Source: Megalobrama amblycephala (taxonomy: Eukaryota; Chordata; Actinopteri; Cypriniformes; Xenocyprididae). Taken from it: DNA of 64,000 nucleotides. A model generated the notes under the pieces. It had not been told where the DNA came from. It searched no databases and worked only from the letters and a program-made list of their open reading frames with translations. The position numbers and the translations under genes were made by a program. The stretch is from NCBI RefSeq assembly GCF_018812025.1, contig NC_063049.1, positions 8,034,602 through 8,098,601 on the forward strand, in the 5' to 3' direction. Shown here one piece after another: positions 13,901 through 22,596 of this stretch. Positions within the stretch are counted from its first letter, which is position 1, and every line of letters begins with the position of its first letter.

Positions 13901-16900
13901 AAGATCAAAATCATAAACAATGCAGATTTATTTTCACAGCTAACTTTGCTCATATTTACTAAGGGTGACAATATTTGTGGAGGACACTGTAGTTACTTTT
14001 TTTAGGGTGTAACGCAATATTGTACTGCATGACTTGAAGGTCTGTATGTGCACAAATGTGAATTCATAATAAAAAGATCAGTGAATAATTACTTAAATTC
14101 TGGTCTGTTCCAAAGACAAGGCTATGACTTGGAATACAGCACACAAGTTAAATGAACTACTTTTATAATTTTTTGATGATGTTTTTTGTCCATTTAATAG
14201 CTTGACAGTCTGAAACACCATCCAGTTTCATAGTATGGAAAAGAGCAGCAAGGACATTCTGCTAAACGTCTTCTTTTGTGCTCCACATATGAAAGAAAAT
14301 CCGTTTTCTAATGACAGAATATTCCATCTTTTATTACTAACAAATTGCATGGTAGACTCACAGTTTTGCGGTGATGAGGAGAATAAGGGCCACCACAGTA
14401 GAGCGGGTAAGTTTTTTCAGCTGACCCACCATGGACAGACCCAGATAAAACAGTGCTGCTCCCCCGAATGAGTTCGCCAGACCATCTACAAACTCCTCCA
14501 TGAAGGGCGGGATCTTCTGGCCCAGCACAAAGTGAGAAACGAGCCCGATCACCACCATAAAGACAATGGGGTTCTTGACAACTTGAAGGACCACCAAACC
14601 CAGCACTTTCAGCTTACTCTGCTGGTGAGGTTCTCCAGCCCTCCACCTCTGCACCTCACAGAACGCGAAGCCTAGCGGGTTTAGGACCATGAGGGAGACG
14701 GGAGCAACCAGGTAGATGTACTGAAGGTACTCCGGATGGGTGTTGCGGTACAGAGCTTCAACTGTGGAGGACAAGAAGGATCAACATTAACAGAATGCTC
14801 ACCAAAACTGAAAATAATATCATCATTTACTCATCCTCAGTTTGTTTCAAGCATATATGACTTTCTTTCTTCACAAAAAGAGATGTTTAGCACAATGTCC
14901 AAGCATCCATTTTAATTATATAGAGACAAGTAGGCTTGGACATTCTTCGAAAAAGGAACAATGAATTGAGGAACAAAGAAGATAATATGGTTTGGAACAG
15001 CATGCGTTATCAATTCCCTCTTCCTGTTTGGGATCTTTAGTACATTTTCTAGGTTAAAGGTTTATAGAACACCATTCAACTTATACACCATCAACCAGTA
15101 CTATATTTCTGTAAGTTTAAAGGGTTAGTTCACCCAAAAATTAAATTTCTGTCATTAATTACTCACCCTCATCTCGTTTCACACCTGTAAGACCTTCGTT
15201 CATCTTCAGAACACAAATTAAGATATTTTTGATGAAATCCAAGAGTTTTTTTTTTTTTTTTTTTATCTACCATAGAAAGCAACGAAATTACCACATTTAA
15301 GGTCCAGAAAGGTACTAAAGACATCATTAAAAGGGTCCATGTGACTGCAGTGGTTCAACCTTAATGTTATGAAGCGAAGAGAATACTTTTTGTGCGCAAA
15401 AACAAAACAAAAATAATGACTTTTTCAACAATCTCTTCTCTTTCCTGTCATTATCCTACACAGTTGATGCAGTGCAGCGTTGCCGTGTTCGACGTCCGAA
15501 TGCCAGCTCAGTATTGGCCGACCCGGTTCACGTAAGCAGCACAATGCATGCGTGTGATGCTGACGCAGGAGCCAACCAATACTGAGCGAGCATTCGGACA
15601 TAAACACGGAAGCTCTGCACTGTGTCTTCAGTGTAAACAGCGTAGGAGAATGACAGGGTAGAGAGGAAATAGCTGAGTAAAATGATTATTTTTGTTTTGA
15701 TTTTGAGCACAAAACATATTCTTGTCACTTCATAACATTAAGGTTGAACCACTGTAGTCACATGGACTATTTTAACGATGTCTTTATACCTTTCTGGACC
15801 ATGAATGTGGAAATTTCGTTGTTTCTATAAGGGGTCAGAAACCTCTCGGATTTCATCAAAAATATCTTAATTTGTGTTCTGAAGATGAACAAAGGTCTTA
15901 CGGGTGTGGAACGACATGAGGGTGAGTAATTAATGGCATTATTTTCATTTTTGGGTGAACTAACCCTTTAAAGACCACAACACTGCTATAACGATATCAT
16001 CACAGAGGAATGATATTGTTGGAATCACTTTCAGAATGATTTTTTCTAGCTGATGAAATATAAAAACTTTGAAACCCATTTAGAATCCACTTGACTTTAA
16101 AGAGCTGGAGCATTTACAGCGGCAGACGACAAAACTGCAGCACACGTGCAGAATAAAGAGAAAGTTATTCAGATGCTAAAATATAGTTATTGTTAAAGTT
16201 TTCGTTCTTGATGTGAACAGGCCTTAGGGCTCATTCTCTGTATTTATTGCTTGCAAAGACATAAACCATAAAGCAATTGATATACACTGCCTGGCAAAAA
16301 AAAATAAAATAAAATAAATAAATAAATCCCCTGTTAGATTTAAATAGGCACATGCATAAGAGTTTATGACTGGATTGTTATTGCAGTGATTATTATGTTT
16401 CTAGCATGTTATTTGTTTGGGAGCAGTTCTTCTAACCCTAATTGATGGAGTTCGTAGCTTTTCATTACTTAAACAACCATGTAGGAAAACACATCATGGC
16501 CATATTCCAGGATGACAATGTCAAGATTCATCAGGCTCAAAATGTGAAGGAATGTTTGGGAGGAGCATGAAGAGGGAGCATTAGTGAAAATGATTCTTCA
16601 TGCTCCCTCCCAAACATTCAACCATTTGCCTATTTTCATCCAGAGACTTTTTTTTTTTGGCTGGGAAGTGTATATTAACTTTTCTATGTTCATTCCCAGG
16701 GAATCACTGGTAAATTTAGTTTCAACTCTGCAAATTGTTTCAAATCGATTCACAACTCAATGTTGTTTGTTTCAACCTTATACTTTTCAGCATAGGTGAT
16801 TTTAAATTTAAACACTGATTTACGTGTATATTATTAACCTTTTACTTAACTTTACTTAACCATGTAGAATTAAATGTTGTTTCAATGTTTTTTCAATGTT

Positions 16901-17888
16901 TCAAAATAACAACTGACATTTCAACTGGCTGAAGTATTATGTGAATCATACCAGTATTGTGTCAAGCACTAGAAATAGTGCATTCAAGACAATGAAAATG
17001 AAGCTCAAACTAAACTAACAGGCTGTACAGCATATGGATTGTGTTTCTTACGAACTCTTCATGCATGGTGAGACCTCTGAGCAGATGAAAGTGAAAGAAC
17101 AGACATGTATACATAGTCAGAAATATCCGTTTTTTTTTTTTTAAATCAGGTTTTTCATGATCTGTGGGTTTGATGTTATTTTTGAATTTGTTCTGTAACC
17201 ATAATGAGTTTCCTTATGGTAACATGTTTGTGGCATATACTTTATATACTTTATATACATATATATATATATACAGCTATGGAAAAAATTAAGAGACCAC
17301 TTTACATTGATTTCTGAACTTGGAGTGGTCTCTTAATTTTTTCCATAGCTGTATATATATATATATATATATATATAGGGCTTTTCTACTCACCTATAGG
17401 GAACCCCAGAGCAAAGTCATTACTCTGTGTGGCAAATATCGAGAACAGGCCAGCTTTGGAGAAACGGCTCTCTCGGTTTGCCACTAAAAGTGTGAGTATA
17501 CACACAAAAAAGAACACAGTCACTTTTGCCACCAGAATACTAAAGAAAAACGGCCAGATTACGTCCCCAAAGTCCAGCAGCACCATGTTTTTGAACAGCA
17601 AGGCTGGAAGAGCAAACTTGGACACAAAGCTGCCCAGTCCTTTGGCTTGTGTAGATGGGATGATGTTTGCACGGCCTGCCACATATCCGCAGAGAATTAT
17701 CCCAAAACATTCAAGCAGGGCTGGGAGGAGTTTGTCGATTGACATGCTGGGTGGGGCGGACGGGGGGTCAGATCCATCCCTGCTGCCGAAGATGGAAATA
17801 TTAACCGACAGATCATCCATCCTGAGTTTGACTACAGGCCTGTCATAGCCATGTGGAACGGTAAACAACTGTAAAGTAACTAAACGCT
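1718..17888 (-). CDS. gpr155: gpr155 (LYCHOS), lysosomal cholesterol sensor; N-terminal 578 codons, 3' end off the window
   Basis: Nine coding exons (listed separately) join in frame from an ATG at 17,820 to 1,718 and continue beyond the left edge. Family knowledge: GPR155 is a lysosomal membrane protein with a ten-helix PIN/auxin-carrier-like domain, a GPCR-like seven-helix part and a C-terminal DEP domain; with cholesterol bound it sequesters GATOR1 and so activates mTORC1. Seen here: the conserved ALLECFGI-LCGY block of helix 1, STQAKGLG, the transporter stretch FATQSNDFALGFPI, a NPIVFMVV helix, the SNYAFLYGVFP helix, and DSAFFYGK near the end. About 15 hydrophobic segments can be counted, so two helices and the DEP domain are missing. 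The ATG at 17,820 has A at -3 and G at +4. All junctions are GT-AG and all phases agree. Teleosts carry gpr155a and gpr155b; I cannot tell which this is. Identification is close to certain. Confidence 0.95.
2252..2485. repeat. Dispersed repeat, copy A
   Basis: Shares a long block with 16,285-16,580: GTTTGGGAGCAGTTCTT, CTAATTGATGGAG, TAGCTTTTCATT, GAAAACACAT, GGATGACAATGTCAAGATTC and GGGAGGAG occur in the same order. It opens with CACTGCCCAGACAAAA and a poly(A) run. Family not recognised. Confidence 0.6.
2829..3070. repeat. Dispersed teleost repeat (TTTATTTATATAGCGCTTTT type)
   Basis: TTTATTTATATAGCGCTTTT followed by AGCAGCTTTACAGTGATAAC is a very common fish interspersed repeat start. Boundaries are approximate. 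The rest of 2,500-3,900 shows nothing coding. Confidence 0.5.
3943..4033 (-). CDS. gpr155: gpr155 coding exon 8
   Basis: Acceptor TCTCTTGCAG before 4,033; donor ACGCAG|GTACAA after 3,943. One base completes the Gly codon, then 30 codons, phase 0 out. It encodes the helix LPVVAVSVLLLSGERMPD and the conserved DSAFFYGKTQ. Confidence 0.92.
4440..4655. repeat. Dispersed repeat with internal inverted symmetry
   Basis: AAAGAACCTTTTTCCACTAT, AAAGTTCTGTGGATG and TTCTTTATGGAACCAT recur in related form at 29,350-29,465. It lies between gpr155 coding exons 7 and 8 and the region 4,656-4,860 shows nothing else. Confidence 0.5.
4865..4949 (-). CDS. gpr155: gpr155 coding exon 7
   Basis: Acceptor TGTCATGAAG before 4,949 (a weak, purine-containing acceptor); donor TGGGG|GTGAGT after 4,865. 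85 nt, phase 1 in and phase 2 out. It encodes LIALSLLLMRRSEEVDFRPG then LTVITGWG, which aligns with the human segment of the same place. The poor acceptor is supported by perfect frame and protein continuity on both sides. Confidence 0.9.
5604..5724 (-). CDS. gpr155: gpr155 coding exon 6
   Basis: Acceptor GTCTGCAG before 5,724; donor GGCCTG|GTGAGT after 5,604. 40 codons plus one base (phase 1). It encodes LLACVGMIAWNFV, a short polar turn (AAQKN), then FLGQVLTFTLLYSSLYSTYI, a highly conserved helix pair in this family. Confidence 0.94.
5831..6335. mobile_element. MITE with inverted ends GAGTGTGTTCACACTT / AAGTGTGAACACACCC
   Basis: The ends are inverted copies of about 16 bp. The right flank reads TTAA and the left flank CTAA, so the target duplication may be TTAA or TWA with one mutation. 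About 505 bp, no coding frame. Lies in the gpr155 intron between coding exons 5 and 6. Confidence 0.6.
6366..6890. mobile_element. hAT-like MITE with exact 8-bp target duplication
   Basis: Ends are CAGTGTTGGGGAAAGTTAC and the inverse ...TTCCCAACACTG. The 8-bp TCTATGAT stands directly on both sides (6,358-6,365 and 6,891-6,898), the duplication size of hAT elements. 525 bp, non-coding, sits 38 bp from the gpr155 exon 5 donor. Confidence 0.85.
6929..7012 (-). CDS. gpr155: gpr155 coding exon 5
   Basis: Acceptor GTCATTGCAG before 7,012; donor GCACAG|GTGAGC after 6,929. 28 codons, phase 0 on both sides. It encodes VWSVAVMLLSRKFHRIPHIF followed by TINLFVAQ, matching the human segment after the transporter domain. 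Confidence 0.93.
7035..8470. other. gpr155 intron between coding exons 4 and 5
   Basis: AT-rich, with short A/T runs around 8,010-8,310. I see no exon, RNA gene or clear transposon ends. Confidence 0.4.
8665..8820 (-). CDS. gpr155: gpr155 coding exon 4
   Basis: Acceptor CTCCTTCAG before 8,820; donor GCACTG|GTGAGT after 8,665. Exactly 52 codons, phase 0 on both sides. It encodes VASGMVIGTFLSAPIMYVSA (helix 10 of the transporter domain), the WMDP loop, and the start of the next helix (VSFNISIISLFAL). Confidence 0.95.
9130..9910. repeat. Dispersed repeat (TTCAGTGTCACATGATCC family) split by a CAATTGCGAGTT minisatellite
   Basis: Left part (9,130-9,285) and right part (9,725-9,910) belong to the common fish repeat also seen near 18.1, 25.9, 34.4, 48.1 and 55.3 kb. 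Between them about 440 bp of degenerate short units built on TCGCAATTGCGAGTTTATA and its inverse interrupt the repeat, with units in both orientations. Confidence 0.6.
10027..10195 (-). CDS. gpr155: gpr155 coding exon 3
   Basis: Acceptor TTTTTAG before 10,195; donor GAGGTG|GTATGT after 10,027. 169 nt: one base completes the split Leu, then 56 codons, ending phase 0. It encodes LVMPLICRGMVELLD and the helix SNYAFLYGVFPTAPSVAIYA, the last part of the PIN-like fold, ending at NMELEV. Confidence 0.95.
12431..13989 (+). mobile_element. Tc1/mariner transposon, 1,559 bp, decayed
   Basis: Ends CAGTGCCCTCCACAAATATT and the inverse AATATTTGTGGAGGACACTG are flanked by TA on both sides. The terminal inverted repeats run about 200 bp each (to about 12,660 and from about 13,790). 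It is inserted in an older repeat in the gpr155 intron between coding exons 2 and 3. Confidence 0.88.
12805..13680 (+). pseudogene. Tc1-like transposase relic
   Basis: Begins MRKTKEYSSDVQQKIVELHK with a helix-turn-helix (STIRAIIKKFQLTKQVTNLP) and GRGRVSKSS, then a stop at 13,000. Later pieces in shifting frames keep the three catalytic neighbourhoods: LWSDET, FHQDNDPKQTS and SPDLNPKENEWSE (the D, D and E of the DDE triad). Frameshifts and stops show it is dead. A full Tc1 transposase has about 340 residues. Confidence 0.85.
14362..14761 (-). CDS. gpr155: gpr155 coding exon 2 (transporter domain helices 4-8)
   Basis: Acceptor TCCTCCACAG before 14,761; donor AAAACT|GTGAGT after 14,362. It receives phase 1 and ends phase 2. 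It encodes VEALYRNTHPEYLQYIYL, a long helix ending in NPLGFAFCEV, a short polar loop, NPIVFMVVIGLVSHFVLG, and the NSFGGAALFYLGLSMVG helix followed by ITAKL, matching human GPR155 in order. Confidence 0.95.
14800..15120. other. gpr155 intron with a repeat fragment
   Basis: CATCATTTACTCATCCTCAG and TGACTTTCTTTCTTCAC at 14,820-14,875 resemble the arm of the TTAA-flanked repeats found elsewhere in the window. Nothing coding. Confidence 0.35.
15121..15967. mobile_element. TTAA-flanked foldback MITE (AGGGTTAGTTCACCC), full length
   Basis: Starts AGGGTTAGTTCACCC and ends GGGTGAACTAACCCT, with TTAA immediately outside each end (15,117-15,120 and 15,968-15,971). The arms are imperfect inverted copies over about 300 bp each, and the centre (15,480-15,620) is itself partly palindromic. 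TTAA duplication is the hallmark of the piggyBac superfamily. No coding capacity. Confidence 0.8.
16285..16680. repeat. Dispersed repeat, copy B
   Basis: Second copy of the unit at 2,252-2,485, in the same orientation, with an extra inverted tail: AATGTTTGGGAGGAGCATGA is followed 50 bp later by TCATGCTCCCTCCCAAACATT. Family not recognised. The rest of 16,700-17,220 shows nothing. Confidence 0.55.
17274..17351. mobile_element. 78-bp Tc1-type miniature hairpin in an AT microsatellite
   Basis: CAGCTATGGAAAAAATTAAG and its inverse CTTAATTTTTTCCATAGCTG enclose about 38 bp, with TA on both sides. The inverted end matches a known fish Tc1-like terminus. It sits inside an (AT)n tract at about 17,221-17,378, just 35 bp from the gpr155 exon 1 donor. 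Confidence 0.75.
17394..17888 (-). CDS. gpr155: gpr155 coding exon 1 (with short 5' UTR)
   Basis: Acceptor CTTTTCAG before 17,888 after a good pyrimidine tract; donor CTATAG|GTGAGT after 17,394 (phase 1). The first 68 nt are untranslated if translation starts at the strong-Kozak ATG at 17,820. It encodes a polar N-terminus with a possible N-glycosylation site (NIS), then helices 1-3 and most of helix 4, including FATQSNDFALGF. A second acceptor, CTTTACAG, lies 20 nt downstream (exon would start at 17,868) and would keep the frame open from an ATG in the upstream exon (see findings). Confidence 0.93.
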
Positions 17889-18049
17889 CTGAAAAGTAAA
17901 GAAAAAGAGTTCATTAGTTTATTCAAAAGACAATTTTGCATGACTTTTCATTAGAATACAAGATATAACAGTCATACTTGTCCATTGAATATGAAATGTA
18001 TGGAATATGTATGTTTCTAACTGACTATTTGAATATATTTGGGTGTTAT

Positions 18050-18830
18050 AATATTGAATGAAGTCTCTTATGCTCACTAAGACTGCATTTATTTCATAAT
18101 AAATACAGAAAAAAACAGTAATATTGTGAAATATTATTACAATTTAAAATTATGGTTTTCTATTTTAATATACTTTAAAATATAATTTATTCCTGTGATC
18201 AAAGCTGAATTTTCAGCATCATTACTCCAATCTTCAGTGTCACATGATCCTTCAGAAATCATTCTAATATGATGATTTATTATCAATGTTGGAGACAGTT
18301 GTTGCTTAATATTATTTTATAACCTGTGATACTTTTTCAGGATTCTTTGATGAATAAAAGTTAAAAAATATCAGCATTTATTTAAAATAGAAATCTTTTG
18401 TAAAAATATACACTACCGTTCAAAAGTTTGGGGTCAGTCATTTTTTTCTTTCTTTTTTTTTTTTGAAAGAAATTAATACTTTTCTTCAGCACGGATGTGT
18501 TAAATTGATAAAAAGTGATAGTAAAGATTTATATTGTTAGAAAAGATTTATATTTTGAATAAATGCTGTTCTTTTTAACCTTTTATTCATCAATGAATCC
18601 TGAAAAAAGTATCACAGGTTCCAAAAAAATATTAAGCAACACAACTGTTTCCAACATTGATAATAACTGAGTATCAAATCATCATATCAGAATGATTTCT
18701 GAAGGATCATGTGACACTGAAGACTGGAGTAATGATGCTGAAAATTCAGCTTTGATCACAGGAATAAATTATATTTTAAAGTATATTAAAATAGAAAACC
18801 AAAATTTTAAATTGTAATAATGTCTAGTCA
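18050..18830. repeat. Two head-to-head copies of the TTCAGTGTCACATGATCC repeat (inverted pair)
   Basis: 18,050-18,415 and 18,430-18,830 contain the same repeat in opposite directions (CTTCAGTGTCACATGATCCT and AGGATCATGTGACACTGAAG), joined by CGTTCAAAAGTTTGGGG. The region 18,830-19,370 shows only AT-rich sequence. Confidence 0.65.
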
Positions 18831-19372
18831 AACCCTTAACACTAAGCCTACTGTATTATATTTGATACATAAATTTCAAACATGATCAAAACTTGAAAAA
18901 CCTTTTGTACACAATCTACTACATGCCTTCTGAACTTGTTTATAGTTTATACTTTTTGAGCATAATTCTAAAAATATCCTCTTTCAGGTCGTGATACACA
19001 TGCATTTGTGCTGTGAAATATTTATTAATTTTTGTATAACATTATTTTTAATAACACAATATTGGCTTTATATATGGCTTTTAATATTTTAAGATGAACA
19101 TTTGCTGCACTAAAGAAACTTAATTTTATCCATACATTTATTATTATTATTATTTATTTATTTTTTTTTTAGGAACTTGAGTCTTTGAGTCTGAAATATG
19201 ATCCATCAGGCATTTGAGGAACATTTATTTGTTTGTAACACTGCAATGCAACGCAACACAAAATAAAAACTGCAGAGCTTTGATCATAAAACTAAGCATT
19301 TAAATATCTTACCAAGAAATATATTTTTGTCAGCTACAGAGTGACGATTGATGTTTATATGCATTTTATTAA

Positions 19373-20328
19373 AGGTGCCCCAGAACGTTCTTTCACAAGA
19401 TGTAATATAAGTCTAAGGTGTCCCCTGAATGTGTCTGTGAAGTTTCAGCTCAAAATACCCCATAGATTTTTTTTATAAATTTTTTTAACTGCCTATTTTG
19501 AGGCATCATTAACTATGCGCCGATTCAGCGTGCTTCCCCTTGAAATCTCACGCTCCCTGCCCCCCCAGCTCTCGACTATAATACAGTGCATTTACAAAGT
19601 TCACACAGCTAATATAACCCTCAAATGGATCTTTACAAGATGTTCGTCATGCATACTGCATGCATGCGTCGGATCATGCGAGTATAGTATTTATTTGGAT
19701 GTTTACATTTGATTCTGAATGAGTTTGATAGTGCTCCGTGGCTAAAGCTAACATTACACACTGTTGGAGAGATTTATAAAGAATGAAGTTGTGTTTATGA
19801 ATTAATCAGACTGCAAGTGTTTAAAAATGAAAATAACGACGGCTCTTGTCTCCGTGAAAACAGTAAGAAACGATGGTAACTTTAACCACATTTAACAGTA
19901 TATTAGCAACATGCTAACGAAACATTTAGAAAGACAATTTACTAAAAATATCATGTAATCATGGATCATGTCAGTTATTATTGCTCCATCTGCCATTTTT
20001 CGCTATTGTCCTTGCTTGCTTACCTAGTCTGATGATTCAGCTGTGCACAGATCCAGACGTTAATACTGGCTGCCCTTGTGTAATGCCTTGAACATGAGCT
20101 GGCATATGCAAATATTGGGGTCATACATATTAATGATCCCGACTGTTACGTAACAGTCAGTGTTATGTTGAGATTCGCCTGTTCTTAAGAGGTCTTTTGC
20201 ACAAATCAAATTTACATAAGAAGGAGGAAGCAATGGTGTTTGAGACTCAATGTATGTCTTTTCCTTGTACTGAACTCTTGTTATTCAACTATGCCAAGGT
20301 AAATTCATTTTTTGATTCTAGGGCACCT
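19373..20328. mobile_element. TTAA-flanked MITE (AGGTGCCC...GGGCACCT), 956 bp
   Basis: AGGTGCCCCAGAA at the left and TTCTAGGGCACCT at the right are inverted ends, each directly flanked by TTAA (19,369-19,372; 20,329-20,332). Non-coding. Lies in the first gpr155 intron. Confidence 0.75.
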
Positions 20329-20329
20329 T

Positions 20330-20990
20330 TAAATATTGTGCTATACTTCTATAAAGATCTCAATGACTTGCATTACAACCAGCATCAGAATTTCATCTTA
20401 TTTTTGCCCATATAAATAACAACAACCACCAAATTGCATATTTTTGCTCAGTTTTGGGCCTCTGGGAAGCTTTTTTCTTCTTCCTCAAGTATGAGCTTCA
20501 CTATATCATACTATAAAACACTGATGTATCAAATATGATAAAAAAAACATTAAACACATTTTATTTTCTAAAATATTTTGTCTAATTATATTTTGTCTAA
20601 ACTTAAGGTTCAATGAACAGTTCTATTAAACAACAAAAAAACTTTTATTATTAACTATTATTTCATATGCCAGGCTTTACAGGGTTAAAATGTACTGTGA
20701 CATGGTGTTTCTAATCAAACCTTTTGTCACACATACAGACAGATGGGTATATTTGTCTAGTGAAACCCTACACCCATAAAAGCACTTCCCATGATCCAGT
20801 GAAGGCATCAGATAGATTTATGTATTTACTCCACCATGCCCATGATGTCATGGTACCAGTAATTAAGCTACTTTCTGGTAACTATACCGTGAGTGCGTCT
20901 ACTGATAACATGTAACTACCCAGAAGCAGAATCTAATTTAGCAGAATGTATTTTAGATGTAGTGTGCTCTGTGTGTACAGTGAGTTGTTG
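20330..20990. other. First gpr155 intron, unique sequence
   Basis: AT-rich; I see no exon or repeat boundary. Confidence 0.35.
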
Positions 20991-21000
20991 ACAGACTCAC

Positions 21001-21190
21001 CGGGTCAGCTGATTCCTGTAAATCCGATCTAGTGTTTGAGAAACACACAAACACACTTTCACTCATGTTGTCTCATTCAGATGTCTTTGAGCAGTGATCT
21101 CGGACCCATGACAGCTCTTCCGCATCGCCTCTGCTCTGTCTGTACTCTGTAAGCAGCATGTGTCTTGTTATCTCAGTAGTAACACACCGC
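21001..21190 (-). other. gpr155: gpr155 5' untranslated first exon
   Basis: Inferred first exon: the minus strand carries a consensus donor CTGACCCG|GTGAGT after 21,001, about 200 nt downstream of a CpG-containing, TATA-less promoter-like stretch, and the next exon with a good acceptor is gpr155 coding exon 1. It contains several short upstream ATGs; the one at 21,066 stays open for 22 codons to the donor. The 5' boundary is a guess. Confidence 0.55.
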
Positions 21191-21199
21191 TGCAGTGAA

Positions 21200-21285
21200 G
21201 TTATCATCACACACGCCAATAGAAAGCGGCCAGGAGTGTGCGCATGCGCACAAGAGCCTATGGCCCTTTCACGTGGTGCTTTGCA
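21200..21285 (-). promoter_or_regulatory. Probable gpr155 promoter: NRF1 palindrome, E-box, inverted CCAAT
   Basis: A perfect NRF1-type palindrome TGCGCATGCGCA lies at 21,239-21,250, an E-box CACGTG at 21,270-21,275, and a CCAAT pentamer at 21,216-21,220 (plus strand). No TATA box is seen. This is typical of housekeeping promoters. The E-box (CCACGTGA on the minus strand) could be read by MiT/TFE or USF factors, which would suit a lysosomal gene, but the flanks do not form a full CLEAR palindrome. Confidence 0.5.
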
Positions 21286-21289
21286 TAAG

Positions 21290-22560
21290 CCCAAAACAGA
21301 CTTGATATGGAAACCTCTTTCTTTAAAAGAAGATATGAAAACTCTCGATTCTATGGGGATATATTTTCATTTCATACATTCAATTTTGTATTTAATCTGA
21401 AAAACTGAACAAGCCACTGTATTAACTGATTTGACAGCTTACAAAACCAATTCGGATGTTCTTGTGATGGTCGATAGAGGGCAGCATTTCTCTAAATTAA
21501 GGACTCACAATGTACTGCTAAGTCGAAATGTTTGACTTCAGGGTCCTGCTTCATTTTTGAGCCACTGACCTGTTTGGGCATATGAAAGAGAACAATACAG
21601 GCCATAAAATATACATTTATGTTGCTAAATAATGCCCTGAGCTGAACGCTGCAATAACCCACACAGCAATGTGGCCTACAGAAAATACAGACTGTTTCGC
21701 ATAATCAGAAAACAAAACAATATACAGTTAGGCTCATGGATATCTGTTTTAATTGCTATTAAGTGCCTCATACAAATCTCTGACCATCTTTCAGTGATTT
21801 GGTGTCACTGTTATTTAATCTCATTGTATTAGCCTTGTTAACACAACTTTGCTTTCCAAAAATGGCCTGATAAAAAATGTGTGTGCCCTTTCAGCCAATA
21901 AGATTACATATTACTAGATTGTGACAGTGCTTCCAGTTCACTGACATGTGTTTGAAGGGTTGGCAGTGTGGGGACTTTCAGTAGCGCTTTGACTGAAGTT
22001 AGCATTGCTAAACTGTATTCACTTCCTTGCTCACAGCAGCTTATTGTGAATTAGCCTACATTGATATTATTTGTAGTAAAGTTTATTGAAAAAAAAGTAT
22101 AAATTCAAGAGAGAATAATCATTTACAATTGAGAGGCAAAATGTCCCTACTTCTTCAAATGTGAATTTTGTTGTGCACTTTAAACATGTAAGTTAAACGC
22201 TCTTTTGCAACTTCACTTCTCTAGCTGTGTAATATTCTGGTTGACTGTTGAAATTAAATTAAATTGCTCACTATTTTCCTCATATCAGCATATGTTAGTC
22301 AGATAAATGTGCATGTTAAATCAATAAATGTAGTGTAAATATAATTCACAGTCAAGGTTTTTTGTAATTAGGGTAATGTATAGAACAACGATGCTACAAT
22401 AATAACATCATATAATTATTTATAATATAGTTTTCGTCATTGAAAGACTGTATCCTATACTGTAATCCATCATGACCCTGATGCAGAACTTAATATTTTG
22501 CAAGATGGTCTATTTTGTGAGCAAGATTTTAAGATTTTTGGTCATGTCTTCGATATAAAG
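21290..22560. other. gpr155-wipf1 intergenic region
   Basis: About 1.9 kb separate the gpr155 promoter from the wipf1 stop. Nothing coding on either strand; an A/T-rich sequence with no repeat ends that I can define. Confidence 0.4.
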
Positions 22561-22596
22561 ATATACATAGAATGTCAGTTAGTTGTGCAAATACCA

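Larger units (their letters stand above)
10986..14030. repeat. Nested hAT-like repeat cluster interrupted by a Tc1 element
   Basis: CAGTGTTGG starts occur at about 10,986 and 11,324, both followed by AAGTAATG/ACATT-type sequence like the element at 6,366. A third block (12,360-12,430) is continued after the Tc1 element at 13,990-14,030 (GTTACTTTTTTTAGGG). Right ends of the copies are not clear, so the exact nesting is uncertain. Confidence 0.5.

Noticed and set aside
17429..17848. 139-codon plus-strand frame
   Set aside because: Antisense shadow of gpr155 coding exon 1.
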